64,000 nucleotides of DNA, from positions 2,976,001-3,040,000 of the forward strand of contig NZ_FNTG01000001.1 of assembly GCF_900104795.1 (NCBI RefSeq). The letters are read 5' to 3'. Origin of the DNA: Burkholderia sp. WP9. GTDB taxonomy: Bacteria; Pseudomonadota; Gammaproteobacteria; Burkholderiales; Burkholderiaceae. The position numbers and the translations under genes are program-made. Below are positions 16,624 to 26,220 of this stretch, in pieces. The notes beneath the pieces were generated by a model, which ran no database searches, was not told the DNA's origin, and worked only from the letters and a program-made list of their open reading frames with translations. Every line of letters begins with the position of its first letter. Positions within the stretch are counted from its first letter, which is position 1.

Positions 16624-17769
16624 ATGAGCAAGCAGAAAGTCGTAGTAGGCATGTCGGGCGGCGTCGATTCGTCGGTTACCGCGTGGCTGCTGAAGGAACA
16701 GGGCTACGACGTGGTCGGCCTGTTCATGAAAAACTGGGAAGACGACGACGACAGCGAGTACTGCTCGACGCGGCAGGACTGGATCGACGTGGTTTCGGTG
16801 GCGGACCTGATCGGCATCGACGTCGAAGCGGTCAACTTCGCCTCCGAATACAAGGACCGCGTGTTCGCCGAATTCCTGCGCGAATACTCGGCCGGCCGCA
16901 CGCCGAATCCGGACGTGCTGTGCAACGCCGAAATCAAGTTCAAGGCGTTCCTCGATCACGCCATGTCGCTCGGCGCGGAAACCATCGCGACCGGCCACTA
17001 TGCTCGCGTGCGCGAGAACAATGGCCGCTTCGAACTGCTGAAGGCATTCGACCATACGAAAGATCAGTCCTACTTCCTGCACAGGTTGAATCAGGCGCAG
17101 TTGTCGAAAACGCTGTTTCCGCTCGGCGAGATTCCGAAAACCAAGGTGCGCGAAATCGCCGAACAGATCGCGCTGCCCAATGCGAAGAAGAAAGACTCGA
17201 CCGGCATCTGCTTTATCGGCGAACGGCCGTTCCGCGACTTCCTGAACCGCTATCTGCCGACCAAGCCCGGCCCGATGAAAACCACCGAGGGCAAAGTGGT
17301 CGGCGAACACATCGGCCTCGCGTTCTACACGTTCGGCCAGCGCAAGGGCATCGGCCTCGGCGGCAGCAAGGACGGCAGCGGCGAGCCGTGGTTCGTGGCC
17401 GGCAAGGACATCCCGTCGAACACGCTGTACGTTGCGCAGGGCCACGACCATCCGTGGCTGCTGAGCCATACGCTGTCCGCGGGCAACACGAGCTGGGTGG
17501 CGGGCGAGCCGCCGGCGGACGGCTTCGCGTGCGGCGCGAAGACCCGCTACCGGCAAGCGGACGCGCCGTGCACGTTCAGTTCGGCGGGGGCCGGCGAAGG
17601 CCTCTTCGAGCTGAATTTCGACACGGCGCAATGGGCTGTCACACCGGGGCAATCCGCCGTGCTCTACGATGGCGACGTGTGCCTGGGCGGCGGCATCATC
17701 GAACATGCGGTAACCGGCCAGCCGGTCTCACGCCAGCCGCAACAAGCGGCATTGCTTACCACCCGCTGA
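16624..17769 (+). CDS. mnmA: tRNA-specific 2-thiouridylase MnmA
   Basis: A 381-residue enzyme that activates tRNA U34 with ATP and inserts sulfur to give s2U in tRNA-Lys, -Glu and -Gln. The PP-loop SGGVDSS is at residues 11-17, the nucleophilic cysteine is Cys100 (NPDVLC) and the persulfide cysteine is Cys196 ([10 protein letters not shown]). The C-terminal beta-barrel domain follows from about residue 290. It is preceded by nudJ on the same strand. Length and motifs are complete. Confidence 0.96.
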   Translation: MSKQKVVVGMSGGVDSSVTAWLLKEQGYDVVGLFMKNWEDDDDSEYCSTRQDWIDVVSVADLIGIDVEAVNFASEYKDRVFAEFLREYSAGRTPNPDVLCNAEIKFKAFLDHAMSLGAETIATGHYARVRENNGRFELLKAFDHTKDQSYFLHRLNQAQLSKTLFPLGEIPKTKVREIAEQIALPNAKKKDSTGICFIGERPFRDFLNRYLPTKPGPMKTTEGKVVGEHIGLAFYTFGQRKGIGLGGSKDGSGEPWFVAGKDIPSNTLYVAQGHDHPWLLSHTLSAGNTSWVAGEPPADGFACGAKTRYRQADAPCTFSSAGAGEGLFELNFDTAQWAVTPGQSAVLYDGDVCLGGGIIEHAVTGQPVSRQPQQAALLTTR

Positions 17770-17982
17770 TCCATGCTTTCAATCGATGAGTCATACAGCG
17801 CGTCGCCGTACGCGCCGCGCGTTCACGTCTGAACCCGGTCGCGGCATTCATGCGTTCGCACTTCCAACGGCAGCCCGCTTCGCCATGACAAGCAGTCGCC
17901 CGTCTTCCTTCACGACGGATTCCGCCTGCGCCAACGGCGTTGGCGATCCCGCCGTGACGATCCTCACTGCAACGGAGTCCCC

Positions 17983-19593
17983 ATGTTTTCTCGACGTTAT
18001 CTCGCCATGTGGTGCGCAGCCGCGCTACTCGTGGTCTGCGCGGCGCTCGCCGCCACGCATCACATCTCGTGGTTCTGGATCATCGTGCCGCTTGCATTGG
18101 TCGCGCTCGGCCTGTTCGACCTGACGCAGCAGCGTCACGCGATCCTGCGCAACTATCCGCTGTGGGGGCACTTCCGTTTCCTGTTCGAATTCATCCGGCC
18201 GGAAATCCGTCAGTATTTCGTTGAAGGCGATACCGACGAAAAGCCGTTTTCGCGCGCTCAGCGCAGCATCGTCTACCAGCGTGCGAAGAACGACGTCGAC
18301 AGCCGACCGTACGGCACCGAGCTCGACGTCAAGGCCGTCTCGCACGAATGGATCAGCCACTCGCTCGCGCCCACCGTGCTCGATCACCACGACTTTCGCG
18401 TCGTAGTCGGACCGGACCGCGCACAGCCTTATTCGATGTCGATCTTCAACGTCTCGGCAATGAGCTTCGGCTCGCTGTCGGCGAACGCGATCATGGCGCT
18501 GAACCTCGGCGCGAAGAAAGGCAACTTCGCGCACGACACCGGCGAAGGTTCGATGTCGAAGTATCACCGCGAGCACGGCGGCGACATCATCTGGGAAATC
18601 GCTTCGGGCTACTTCGGCTGCCGCAACGACGACGGCACTTTCAGCGCGGAGAAGTTCGCGAAACAGGCCGCCGAGCCGCAAGTGAAGATGATCGAGGTGA
18701 AGCTCTCGCAAGGCGCGAAGCCGGGTCACGGCGGCGTGCTGCCGGCGGCCAAGATCACGCCGGAAATCGCCGAAACGCGCGGCGTGCCGATGGGCCGCGA
18801 CTGCATCTCGCCGGCCACGCACTCAGAGTTCTCCACACCGCGCGGTCTGCTCGAATTCGTCGACCGTCTGCGCACGCTGTCGGGCGGCAAGCCGACCGGG
18901 TTCAAGCTGTGCATCGGGCACCCATGGGAATTTTTCGGCATTGCGAAGGCGATGCTGGAAACGGGCATCCTGCCGGACTTCATCGTGGTGGACGGCGCGG
19001 AAGGCGGCACCGGCGCGGCGCCGCTGGAATTCACCGACCACGTCGGCGTGCCGTTACAAGAAGGGCTGCTGCTGGTGCATAACACGCTGGTGGGCATCGG
19101 CTTGCGCCAGCGCATCCGCATCGGCGCGAGCGGCAAGATGATCACCGCGTTCGATATCACGAAGACGCTTGCCATCGGCGCCGATTGGGTCAATGCGGCG
19201 CGCGGCTTCATGTTCGCGGTGGGCTGCATTCAGGCGCAGACCTGCCACACTGGGCGTTGCCCGACCGGCGTCGCGACGCAAGACCCGGTGCGCCAGCGCG
19301 CGTTGGTGGTGCCGGACAAGGCCGACCGTGTTTTCAATTTTCATCACAACACGCTGCATGCGCTGAAGGAAATCATTCAGGCCGCGGGGCTGAAGCATCC
19401 GGCGGAACTGCGCGCGCATCACATCGTGCGGCGCGTGTCGTCGCATGAGGTGCGGCTCATGTCGGACTTGCTGAAGTATCTCGATCCGAACGACCTGCTC
19501 AACGGCAATTACCGTTACTCGCTGTTCGAAAAGTACTGGCCGGTGGCGCAAAGCGATTCGTTCTCGCCGAAGGTGGAGTTGGCGGCGACGTGA
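17983..19593 (+). CDS. Membrane-anchored FMN-binding glutamate synthase-like protein
   Basis: A 536-residue protein whose body is the FMN/[3Fe-4S] synthase domain of glutamate synthase, without the amidotransferase or C-terminal beta-helix domains of GltB. Two hydrophobic segments at the N terminus (about residues 7-25 and 28-46) should anchor it in the inner membrane. FMN/active-site motifs are MSFGSLSANAIMALNLGAK, VDGAEGGTGAAP and the iron-sulfur triad Cys415, Cys421, Cys426 (CIQAQTCHTGRCPTG). Without a glutaminase domain the true substrate is unknown. GGAG lies about 4 bases before the ATG. It stands alone, with a 16-base-stem terminator behind it. Confidence 0.88.
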   Translation: MFSRRYLAMWCAAALLVVCAALAATHHISWFWIIVPLALVALGLFDLTQQRHAILRNYPLWGHFRFLFEFIRPEIRQYFVEGDTDEKPFSRAQRSIVYQRAKNDVDSRPYGTELDVKAVSHEWISHSLAPTVLDHHDFRVVVGPDRAQPYSMSIFNVSAMSFGSLSANAIMALNLGAKKGNFAHDTGEGSMSKYHREHGGDIIWEIASGYFGCRNDDGTFSAEKFAKQAAEPQVKMIEVKLSQGAKPGHGGVLPAAKITPEIAETRGVPMGRDCISPATHSEFSTPRGLLEFVDRLRTLSGGKPTGFKLCIGHPWEFFGIAKAMLETGILPDFIVVDGAEGGTGAAPLEFTDHVGVPLQEGLLLVHNTLVGIGLRQRIRIGASGKMITAFDITKTLAIGADWVNAARGFMFAVGCIQAQTCHTGRCPTGVATQDPVRQRALVVPDKADRVFNFHHNTLHALKEIIQAAGLKHPAELRAHHIVRRVSSHEVRLMSDLLKYLDPNDLLNGNYRYSLFEKYWPVAQSDSFSPKVELAAT

Positions 19594-19627
19594 TCGGCCT
19601 GCCGATGCGCGCGCTATGACGCACACT

Positions 19628-19664
19628 AATGACGAAGGGCCGCACCACGCGGCCCTTCGTCATT
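19628..19664 (+). terminator. Strong hairpin terminator after the glutamate synthase-like gene
   Basis: A perfect 16-base stem (AATGACGAAGGGCCGC and its complement) with a 5-base loop, 34 bases after the stop. A poly-T tract is nearly absent, so it may act as a rho-dependent or protecting 3' end rather than a classic terminator. Confidence 0.7.
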
Positions 19665-19700
19665 CAGAGAACCGTTGAACTCCCGTCCGACCCCGCAAAA

Positions 19701-19729
19701 CGGACACCCCCCTCCCTTTCCGTTAAAAT
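19701..19729 (+). promoter_or_regulatory. Candidate promoter of the glyQ-glyS operon
   Basis: TAAAAT at 19724-19729 as -10 with CGGACA at 19701-19706 as a weak -35, spacer 17 bases. It lies between the upstream terminator and the glyQ start at 19811. Confidence 0.35.
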
Positions 19730-19810
19730 CTCTGGTTTAGCACTTCGCTCCACGGCCAGCCCGGCGCGCTTCGGCGCTCACGGCGCGGCCCCATGCCCGA
19801 AAGGCACTTC

Positions 19811-20818
19811 ATGCTCACGTTTCAGCAAATCATCCTGACAATGCAGTCCTACTGGGACAAGCAGGGTTGCGCATTGCTCCAGCCGATCGACATGGAAGTC
19901 GGCGCGGGCACCTCCCACGTCCATACTTTCCTGCGCGCGGTCGGTCCCGAGCCGTGGCGCGCGGCATACGTGCAACCGTCGCGCCGCCCGAAAGACGGCC
20001 GCTACGGCGAGAACCCGAACCGTCTGCAGCATTACTACCAGTACCAGGTGGTGCTCAAGCCGGCGCCGGAAAATATCCTCGACCTGTACCTCGGCTCGCT
20101 CGAAGCCCTCGGCTTCGACCTGAAGCAGAACGACGTGCGCTTTGTCGAAGACGACTGGGAAAATCCCACGCTCGGCGCCTGGGGTCTCGGCTGGGAAGTG
20201 TGGCTGAACGGCATGGAAGTGACCCAGTTCACCTACTTCCAGCAGGTCGGCGGTCTCGACTGCAAGCCAGTGCTCGGCGAAATCACGTACGGCCTCGAGC
20301 GCCTCGCCATGTATTTGCAGAAGGTCGAGAACGTCTACGACCTCGTCTGGACGGAGTGGGAAGAGCAAGGCCCGAACGGCCCGGAACTGCGCCGCCTCAC
20401 TTATGGCGATGTCTACCATCAAAACGAAGTCGAGCAGTCCACCTACAACTTCGAATACGCGAACGTCGAGTTGCTGTTCTCGATCTTCAACAGCTACGAA
20501 GCCGAAGCCAGGCGCATGATCGAAGCACAGATCGCGCTACCGGCATATGAACTCGTGCTGAAGGCCGGCCACACGTTCAACCTGCTCGACGCACGCGGCG
20601 CCATTTCGGTCACGGAACGCGCGGCGTATATCGGCCGCATTCGTGCGCTGTCGAAGCTGGTCGCCCAGGCTTACTACGACTCGCGCGAAAAGCTCGGCTT
20701 CCCGATGCTCGGCAATCCGGTGCACGGCGTGCCCGGCCTCACGACTGACGAACAGGACGCCGCGATGCCCGCATGGGCGCCGCCGCTGAAAGTCGAACGC
20801 AAGATCGACCAAGACTGA
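19811..20818 (+). CDS. glyQ: Glycine--tRNA ligase alpha subunit
   Basis: A 335-residue catalytic subunit of the bacterial alpha2beta2 glycyl-tRNA synthetase (class II). It begins [20 protein letters not shown] and holds the conserved blocks [43 protein letters not shown] and [19 protein letters not shown]. The ATG at 19811 was chosen over one 18 bases upstream because GAAAGG precedes it at a normal distance and known homologues start with MLTFQQ. It is somewhat longer at the C terminus than E. coli GlyQ (303). glyS follows 20 bases downstream. Confidence 0.96.
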   Translation: MLTFQQIILTMQSYWDKQGCALLQPIDMEVGAGTSHVHTFLRAVGPEPWRAAYVQPSRRPKDGRYGENPNRLQHYYQYQVVLKPAPENILDLYLGSLEALGFDLKQNDVRFVEDDWENPTLGAWGLGWEVWLNGMEVTQFTYFQQVGGLDCKPVLGEITYGLERLAMYLQKVENVYDLVWTEWEEQGPNGPELRRLTYGDVYHQNEVEQSTYNFEYANVELLFSIFNSYEAEARRMIEAQIALPAYELVLKAGHTFNLLDARGAISVTERAAYIGRIRALSKLVAQAYYDSREKLGFPMLGNPVHGVPGLTTDEQDAAMPAWAPPLKVERKIDQD

Positions 20819-20838
20819 CGAGACGAGAACACCAGGAA

Positions 20839-22938
20839 ATGACTCAACCCCATCAAGCTACCCTGCTCGTCGAGCTGCTGACCGAAGAACTGCCGCCCAA
20901 AGCGCTCGCGCGTCTCGGCGACGCCTTCGCCGAAGGCATTGCGCAGCGCCTCGCGGCGCGCGACCTGGTCGAAGGCGAACTGTCGTTCGAACGTTATGCC
21001 ACGCCGCGCCGCCTCGCAGTCACGATCAAAAACGTGCGCGCGGTCGCGCCGGAAAAACACGTGCGCGAAAAAGTGCTGCCGGTTTCTGTCGCGCTGGATA
21101 AAGACGGCCAGCCCACCGCGCCGCTCGCCAAGAAACTGGCCGCGCTCGGCTTCCCCGATTTCTCGGTGAACGACCTGGAGCGCGCGCAGGACGGCAAGGC
21201 CGAAGCCTTCTTCCTGCGTTACGCCGCGCCCGGCGCCACGCTCGCCGAAGGCCTGCAAGGCGCGCTCGACGAAACGCTCGCCAAGCTGCCCATTCCGAAG
21301 GTCATGACCTATCAGCGCCCGGACGGCACCAATGTGCAGTTCGTGCGTCCGGCGCATCGCCTGACCGCGCTGCATGGCGAACAGGTCGTGCCGGTGAGCG
21401 CGCTCGGCATCGACGCCGACGACACCACGCTCGGCCATCGCTTCCTATCCGAAGGCTTCGTGCAGATCCAGCACGCGGATTCGTACGCCGAGACGCTGCT
21501 GCACAAAGGCCGCGTGGTCGCGAATTTCGCCGACCGCAAGGCCGCCATCCGCACGCATCTGCTCGCGCAAGCCAACGGCGACCAGGTAGTGATGCCGGAA
21601 TCGCTGCTGGACGAAGTGACCTCGCTGGTTGAATGGCCGGTGGTCTACGCGTGCCGTTTCGAGGACGAATTCCTGCAAGTGCCGCAGGAATGCCTGATCC
21701 TCACCATGCAGACCAACCAGAAATACTTCGCGCTGACCGATGCGAACGGCAAGCTGCGTTCGCGCTTCCTGATCGTGTCGAATATCGAAACGGCCACGCC
21801 GGGCGATATCGTCGAAGGCAATGAGCGCGTGGTGCGTCCGCGTCTGGCCGACGCGAAGTTCTTCTTCGAGCAGGACAAGAAAAAGACGCTCGCCGATCGC
21901 GTGCCGCTGCTCGCGAACGTGGTGTATCACAACAAGCTGGGCTCGGCGCTGCAACGCGTGGAGCGCGTTGAAGCGCTGGCCGGCGCGATTGCCGAACTGA
22001 TCGGCGCGGACGTGGCGCTTGCAAAGCGCGCCGCGCGTCTGGCCAAGGCCGACCTGATCACCGACATGGTGGGCGAATTCCCCGAGCTGCAAGGCACGAT
22101 GGGCACGTACTACGCGCGCCACGACGGCGAGCCGGAAGAAGTCGCGCTCGCTTGCTCGGAACATTATCAGCCGCGTTTCTCCGGCGACGCGTTGCCCACC
22201 ACCGCAACCGGCACCGTCGTCGCGCTCGCCGACAAGCTCGAAACGCTGGTCGGCATCTGGGGTATCGGCCTGCAACCCACCGGCGAGAAAGACCCGTTCG
22301 CGCTGCGCCGTCACGCGCTCGGCGTGCTGCGCATTCTCGTCGAGAAGCAACTGCCGGTCGATCTGGTCGAACTGCTGCGCACGGCTCACGCGCAATTCGC
22401 CGCGGTGCCGAACGTCGCCGATTCGACGCAAGCGATCTACGAGTTCAGCATGGACCGCCTGCGCGGTCTGCTGCGCGAGCGCGGCTATGCAGTCGGCGAG
22501 ATCGACGCGGTGCTGGCGCTGAATCCCACGCGTCTGGACGACATCGTCGCGCGTCTGGATGCCGTGCGCGAATTCGCGTCGCTGGCTGAAGCGGCTTCGC
22601 TCGCGGCGGCCAACAAGCGCATCTCGAACATCCTGAAGAAGTCGGAAGGCGCGGCGACCGGCGGTGTGCAAGTCACGCTGCTCGTCGAAGCGGCGGAAAA
22701 AGCCTTGCATGCGCAACTCGAACAGGTCGCGCCGCGCGTGCAATCGCAACTGGCCGCACGCGATTACACGGGTGCGCTCACTGCGCTCGCCGCGTTGCGC
22801 GAACCGGTCGACACGTTCTTCAACGACGTGATGGTCAACGCCGAAGATCCGGCGTTGCGCGCCAACCGTCTGGCCCTGCTCGGCGCACTGCATCAGCAGA
22901 TGAACTGCGTCGCCGACATTTCCCGACTCGCCGCCTGA
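20839..22938 (+). CDS. glyS: Glycine--tRNA ligase beta subunit
   Basis: A 699-residue tRNA-binding subunit of glycyl-tRNA synthetase, starting with [20 protein letters not shown], the family signature. It contains an HD-like region (about 340-450, [30 protein letters not shown]) and a C-terminal helical anticodon-binding domain. CCAGGA precedes the ATG at 20839; a longer reading from 20773 would overlap glyQ. The operon continues into gmhB 10 bases later. Confidence 0.96.
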   Translation: MTQPHQATLLVELLTEELPPKALARLGDAFAEGIAQRLAARDLVEGELSFERYATPRRLAVTIKNVRAVAPEKHVREKVLPVSVALDKDGQPTAPLAKKLAALGFPDFSVNDLERAQDGKAEAFFLRYAAPGATLAEGLQGALDETLAKLPIPKVMTYQRPDGTNVQFVRPAHRLTALHGEQVVPVSALGIDADDTTLGHRFLSEGFVQIQHADSYAETLLHKGRVVANFADRKAAIRTHLLAQANGDQVVMPESLLDEVTSLVEWPVVYACRFEDEFLQVPQECLILTMQTNQKYFALTDANGKLRSRFLIVSNIETATPGDIVEGNERVVRPRLADAKFFFEQDKKKTLADRVPLLANVVYHNKLGSALQRVERVEALAGAIAELIGADVALAKRAARLAKADLITDMVGEFPELQGTMGTYYARHDGEPEEVALACSEHYQPRFSGDALPTTATGTVVALADKLETLVGIWGIGLQPTGEKDPFALRRHALGVLRILVEKQLPVDLVELLRTAHAQFAAVPNVADSTQAIYEFSMDRLRGLLRERGYAVGEIDAVLALNPTRLDDIVARLDAVREFASLAEAASLAAANKRISNILKKSEGAATGGVQVTLLVEAAEKALHAQLEQVAPRVQSQLAARDYTGALTALAALREPVDTFFNDVMVNAEDPALRANRLALLGALHQQMNCVADISRLAA

Positions 22939-22948
22939 GCACCGCGCC

Positions 22949-23503
22949 ATGCCGACCAAAAAAGTGGTGATCCTCGACCGCGACGGCGTGATCAACGTCG
23001 ACTCCGACGCGTTCATCAAGTCGCCGGACGAATGGGTTGCCCTGCCCGGTTCGCTGGAAGCCATCGCGCGTCTGAATCAGGCGGGCTATCGCGTGGCGAT
23101 CGCGACCAACCAGTCGGGCATCGGCCGCGGCCTGTTCGACATGAACGCGCTCAATGCGATGCATCTGAAGATGCACCGCATGGCGGCCGCGGTCGGCGGG
23201 CGCATCGACGCGGTGTTCTTCTGCCCGCACACGGCGGAAGACCACTGCGAGTGCCGCAAGCCGAAGCCCGGCATGCTGAAGATGATCGCCGAACGTTTCG
23301 AAGTCGATCCGGAACATACGCCGGTGGTCGGCGACTCCAAACGCGATCTGCAAGCGGGCGCTTCGCTCGGCCATCCGACTCATCTGGTGCTGACCGGCAA
23401 GGGTCGCAAAACGCTCGCGGCCGGCAACTTGCCTGAAGGCACGATCGTGCACGACGATCTGCGTGCCTTCGCGCTCGACTTCCTCGCCGACGCTCAAGAG
23501 TGA
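22949..23503 (+). CDS. gmhB: D-glycero-beta-D-manno-heptose-1,7-bisphosphate 7-phosphatase
   Basis: A 184-residue HAD-family phosphatase of the ADP-heptose pathway for lipopolysaccharide inner core. Motif I is LDRDGVIN (residues 9-16), motif II ATNQSG, and motif IV VGDSKRD. The GmhB-specific zinc loop CPHTAEDHCECRKPKPGML supplies the Cys/His ligands. The gene lies 10 bases after glyS and just before plsC, a gene order common in Burkholderiales. Confidence 0.94.
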   Translation: MPTKKVVILDRDGVINVDSDAFIKSPDEWVALPGSLEAIARLNQAGYRVAIATNQSGIGRGLFDMNALNAMHLKMHRMAAAVGGRIDAVFFCPHTAEDHCECRKPKPGMLKMIAERFEVDPEHTPVVGDSKRDLQAGASLGHPTHLVLTGKGRKTLAAGNLPEGTIVHDDLRAFALDFLADAQE

Positions 23504-23543
23504 CGCGCGCCACGCGCGTCCCCATCCCTCACTGACCACGCCG

Positions 23544-24302
23544 ATGCGCTTCATCCGTTCTTTGCTTCTGCTGATCTACTTCGTTCTCTTCACGGTGCCG
23601 TACGCGACGGCATGCTTCATCGCGTTTCCGTTCATGCGCGCCGACAAGCGCTACTGGATGGCGGCCGGCTGGTGCCGCGCGACGCTGCATACGGTGCGTT
23701 GGCTCAACGGCATCCGCTACCGGATCGAGGGCATGGAGAACCTGCCCAACGGTCCCGCCGTGCTGCTGTCCAAGCATCAGTCGGCATGGGAAACGCTGGC
23801 GTTTCCGGCGCTCATGCCCCGGCCGCTGTGCTATGTGTTCAAGCGCGAGCTGCTGTATGTGCCGTTCTTCGGCTGGGCGCTCGGCATGCTGAAGATGGTT
23901 CACATCGATCGCAAGGAAGGCAAGTACGCGTTCGAATCGGTCATCAAACAGGGCAAGGCACGCATGGCGGAAGGCGCTTGGGTCATCATGTTTCCGGAAG
24001 GCACGCGCACGCCGACCGGCAAGCAAGGCAAGTACAAAACCGGTGGCGCGCGCTTCGCGACGGCAACCGGCGCGCCGGTCGTACCGATCGCGCACAACGC
24101 AGGACGCGTGTGGCCGCGCAACTCGTTTCTCAAATATGCGGGTATAGTCACAGTGTCGATCGGCAAGCCGATCGACACGACGGGGCTCACGCCCGATGAA
24201 GTGAACACGCGCGTCGAACGGTGGATCGAAGCCGAAATGCGTCGCATCGATCCTACCGCGTACCGCGCGGCGGAAAGCAGTTCCGCCGCCGCACCAATCT
24301 GA
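23544..24302 (+). CDS. plsC: 1-acyl-sn-glycerol-3-phosphate acyltransferase (PlsC family)
   Basis: A 252-residue membrane acyltransferase that makes phosphatidic acid from lysophosphatidic acid. It has an N-terminal hydrophobic segment (SLLLLIYFVLFTVPYATACFIAF), the catalytic block KHQSAWETLAFP (an HX4E form of the usual HX4D motif, common in betaproteobacteria), and the substrate motif MFPEGTRTP. The ATG at 23544 is 40 bases after gmhB; a longer upstream frame overlaps gmhB and adds no conserved sequence. Confidence 0.92.
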   Translation: MRFIRSLLLLIYFVLFTVPYATACFIAFPFMRADKRYWMAAGWCRATLHTVRWLNGIRYRIEGMENLPNGPAVLLSKHQSAWETLAFPALMPRPLCYVFKRELLYVPFFGWALGMLKMVHIDRKEGKYAFESVIKQGKARMAEGAWVIMFPEGTRTPTGKQGKYKTGGARFATATGAPVVPIAHNAGRVWPRNSFLKYAGIVTVSIGKPIDTTGLTPDEVNTRVERWIEAEMRRIDPTAYRAAESSSAAAPI

Positions 24303-24345
24303 CGCGCGACGCCCTAGAAGGCGTATTAGCGCGAAGCCGAATCCG

Positions 24346-25248
24346 ATGCAGAAGTCTCCTACGCCGCAGCACGCTGCGGCGCTCGATAACCGGCAGCTCG
24401 ATCTCCCGCTCTTTGCCGAGCCGGGGTCGACGTCGTCGTCCCCTTCACCTTCCGCACCGTCGCCTGGCTCTTTGCAGGGCTCGCCGGGGAGCCAGCAACC
24501 GGCCGTGTTGTTCGCGCCGGATGGCAGCAAGCTGCGCAGCCTCGCGATCGGCTCACGCACGCTGCATTACGTGCTCAAGCGTTCGGCGCGACGCTCGATC
24601 GGCTTTGCGATCGACAGCACGGGTCTCACGATCACGGCACCGCGTTGGGTTACGCTCGCCGATATCGAAACCGCGATCACCGAAAAACAGCGCTGGATTT
24701 TCACGAAGCTGATCGAATGGCAAACGCGTGTCGAGCAACGCGCGTTGCCGAAGGTCGACTGGAAAGATGGCGCCGAGGTGCCTTATCTGGGACAGCCCGT
24801 TCGCGTGAAGCTCGGCTCGCCGCAAGGCACGCTCGCGTTCAGCGCGAACGACGCGGCGCTGCAAGTGCCGCTGCCGTTGCAAGCGGACCCGCAGCAGATC
24901 AAGGACCGCGTGCAAGGGTGGCTGCAAGGCGAAGCGAAGCGCCTGTTCGGCGAGCGCCTCGCGATCTACGCGGAGAAGCTGGGCGTGAACTATCGCGCGT
25001 ATGCGCTTTCTTCAGCAGCCACGCGTTGGGGCAGTTGTTCGAGTGACGGCAAGATTCGCCTGAACTGGCGGCTGATTCACTTTCCGCTTTCCATCATCGA
25101 TTACGTCGTCGCTCACGAACTCGCGCATCTGCGTGAAATGAATCACAGCCCGCGTTTCTGGCAAACAGTCGAATCGATTTTTCCGGAATTCCGCGAGGCG
25201 CGGCAGACGTTGAAGTCGCATCCGCCGGAATTGCTGCCGACGCTTTAG
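24346..25248 (+). CDS. YgjP-type M48-like metallopeptidase-fold protein
   Basis: A 300-residue protein of the YgjP/WLM-like (DUF45) family. The zinc site is VVAHELAHLREMNHSPRFW (HExxH plus a downstream His), preceded by the typical TRWGSCSSDGKIRLNWRLIHFP. Residues 1-65 are a Pro/Ser-rich low-complexity extension. The biochemical role is uncertain: the fold resembles metalloproteases, while E. coli YgjP (UpP) has been reported to hydrolyse UTP. It lies 43 bases after plsC as the last gene of the glyQ operon, followed by a perfect hairpin. Confidence 0.88.
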   Translation: MQKSPTPQHAAALDNRQLDLPLFAEPGSTSSSPSPSAPSPGSLQGSPGSQQPAVLFAPDGSKLRSLAIGSRTLHYVLKRSARRSIGFAIDSTGLTITAPRWVTLADIETAITEKQRWIFTKLIEWQTRVEQRALPKVDWKDGAEVPYLGQPVRVKLGSPQGTLAFSANDAALQVPLPLQADPQQIKDRVQGWLQGEAKRLFGERLAIYAEKLGVNYRAYALSSAATRWGSCSSDGKIRLNWRLIHFPLSIIDYVVAHELAHLREMNHSPRFWQTVESIFPEFREARQTLKSHPPELLPTL

Positions 25249-25269
25249 CCCCTTCCTTGCGCATTGAAA

Positions 25270-25300
25270 CCGGCGCTTCAGTTTCAAACTGAAGCGCCGG
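25270..25300. terminator. Perfect palindromic hairpin between converging genes
   Basis: Two perfect 15-base arms (CCGGCGCTTCAGTTT) around one central base, placed between the stops of the ygjP-like gene and the minus-strand NTF2-like gene. T-rich flanks are modest (TTTC on the minus side), so it is a probable bidirectional terminator. Confidence 0.75.
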
Positions 25301-25318
25301 CTTGTCACATTCTTCCGC

Positions 25319-25717
25319 TCACTCCGAGCAGAAAGTTTCCTGCAAATGACGCCACGTCACCTTGCCGTGCGCGTCGAGATCCATCACCGCCGTGGAGCGC
25401 CGCACGTTCGCGTTGCCGGTGTTGTCGCGCTGATACTCGCGATATTTCACCACCGCCCCTGACGGGTATTCGGCGACGATCTCCTTGTCGCGAATGGTGA
25501 TGTGCGCGCCTGGGCGCGCGCCGCGCAGCTTCGAAAATGTCTCGCGCAAACCGGCGTGATCGAGTGCGGCACCCGAAGTCATGACCAGCGTGAACTGCGG
25601 AGCGAAGCGCGCCATGATTCTTTGCAGCGCGCCTTCATCCGCGGAACCGTCGAACAGGGCCTCGATTTCGACGTGGATCTCGTCGAGTTCGTTGAAGTAG
25701 GGATTGCTGTTATTCAT
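25319..25717 (-). CDS. Small NTF2/SnoaL-like domain protein (DUF4440-like)
   Basis: A 132-residue cytoplasmic protein with the pattern of the SnoaL/DUF4440 cone-shaped alpha+beta fold: an N-terminal helix (NELDEIHVEIEALFDG), the strand-helix FTLVMTSGAALDHAGLRETFSKL, and C-terminal strands (HITIRDKEIVAEYPSGAVVKYREYQRD). No catalytic residues can be assigned. It lies 29 bases downstream of gloA on the same strand and is probably co-transcribed with it. Function unknown. Confidence 0.8.
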   Translation of the reverse strand: MNNSNPYFNELDEIHVEIEALFDGSADEGALQRIMARFAPQFTLVMTSGAALDHAGLRETFSKLRGARPGAHITIRDKEIVAEYPSGAVVKYREYQRDNTGNANVRRSTAVMDLDAHGKVTWRHLQETFCSE

Positions 25718-25746
25718 CGTCTAACCTCGCCCCACGGCCTGCTCTA

Positions 25747-26133
25747 TTATTTCTTCTTCTGGATGAACTCGATCTTGTAGCCGTCCGGGTCGGTAACGAA
25801 AGCGATCACGGTCGTGCCGTGTTTCATCGGGCCCGCTTCGCGCACGACCGTGCCGCCTTGTGCCTTGATCTTGTCACATGCGGCGTAGGCGTCGTCCACT
25901 TCGACGGCGAGGTGACCGAAACCGGTACCGAGATCGTAAGAGGGTGTGTCCCAGTTGTGCGTGAGTTCGAGCACGGTGCCGTCGCGCTCGTCTTCGTAAC
26001 CGACGAATGCCAGCGTGAATTTGCCGTCCGGATAATCGTCGCGGCGCAGCAGTTTCATGCCGAGCAGTTCGGTGTAGAAGGCAATGGAACGATCCAGGTC
26101 GCCGACCCGGAGCATGGTGTGAAGCAGGCGCAT
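25747..26133 (-). CDS. gloA: Lactoylglutathione lyase (glyoxalase I)
   Basis: A 128-residue VOC-fold enzyme converting the methylglyoxal-glutathione hemithioacetal to S-lactoylglutathione. Metal ligands are visible: His5 (MRLLHTML), a Glu in [11 protein letters not shown], a His in [11 protein letters not shown], and a Glu in [11 protein letters not shown]. The start at 26133 is set by GGGAG 7-11 bases upstream and by the conserved N terminus; an upstream frame adds 17 unsupported residues. It is upstream of an NTF2-like gene and downstream of a porin on the same strand. Confidence 0.95.
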   Translation of the reverse strand: MRLLHTMLRVGDLDRSIAFYTELLGMKLLRRDDYPDGKFTLAFVGYEDERDGTVLELTHNWDTPSYDLGTGFGHLAVEVDDAYAACDKIKAQGGTVVREAGPMKHGTTVIAFVTDPDGYKIEFIQKKK

Positions 26134-26220
26134 GGTGCACTCCCTGTTGCATGATAGCGAGACCGTCAATGTACCCGGAATCACGCACCGCTGCAGAGCG
26201 CGCCGCTCGTGAACCGATGC

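Noticed and set aside
17786..18124. 112-codon frame before and overlapping the glutamate synthase-like gene
   Set aside because: Arg/Ser/Thr-rich sequence without conserved features, no good ribosome-binding site, and it runs 140 bases into a well-supported gene in another frame.
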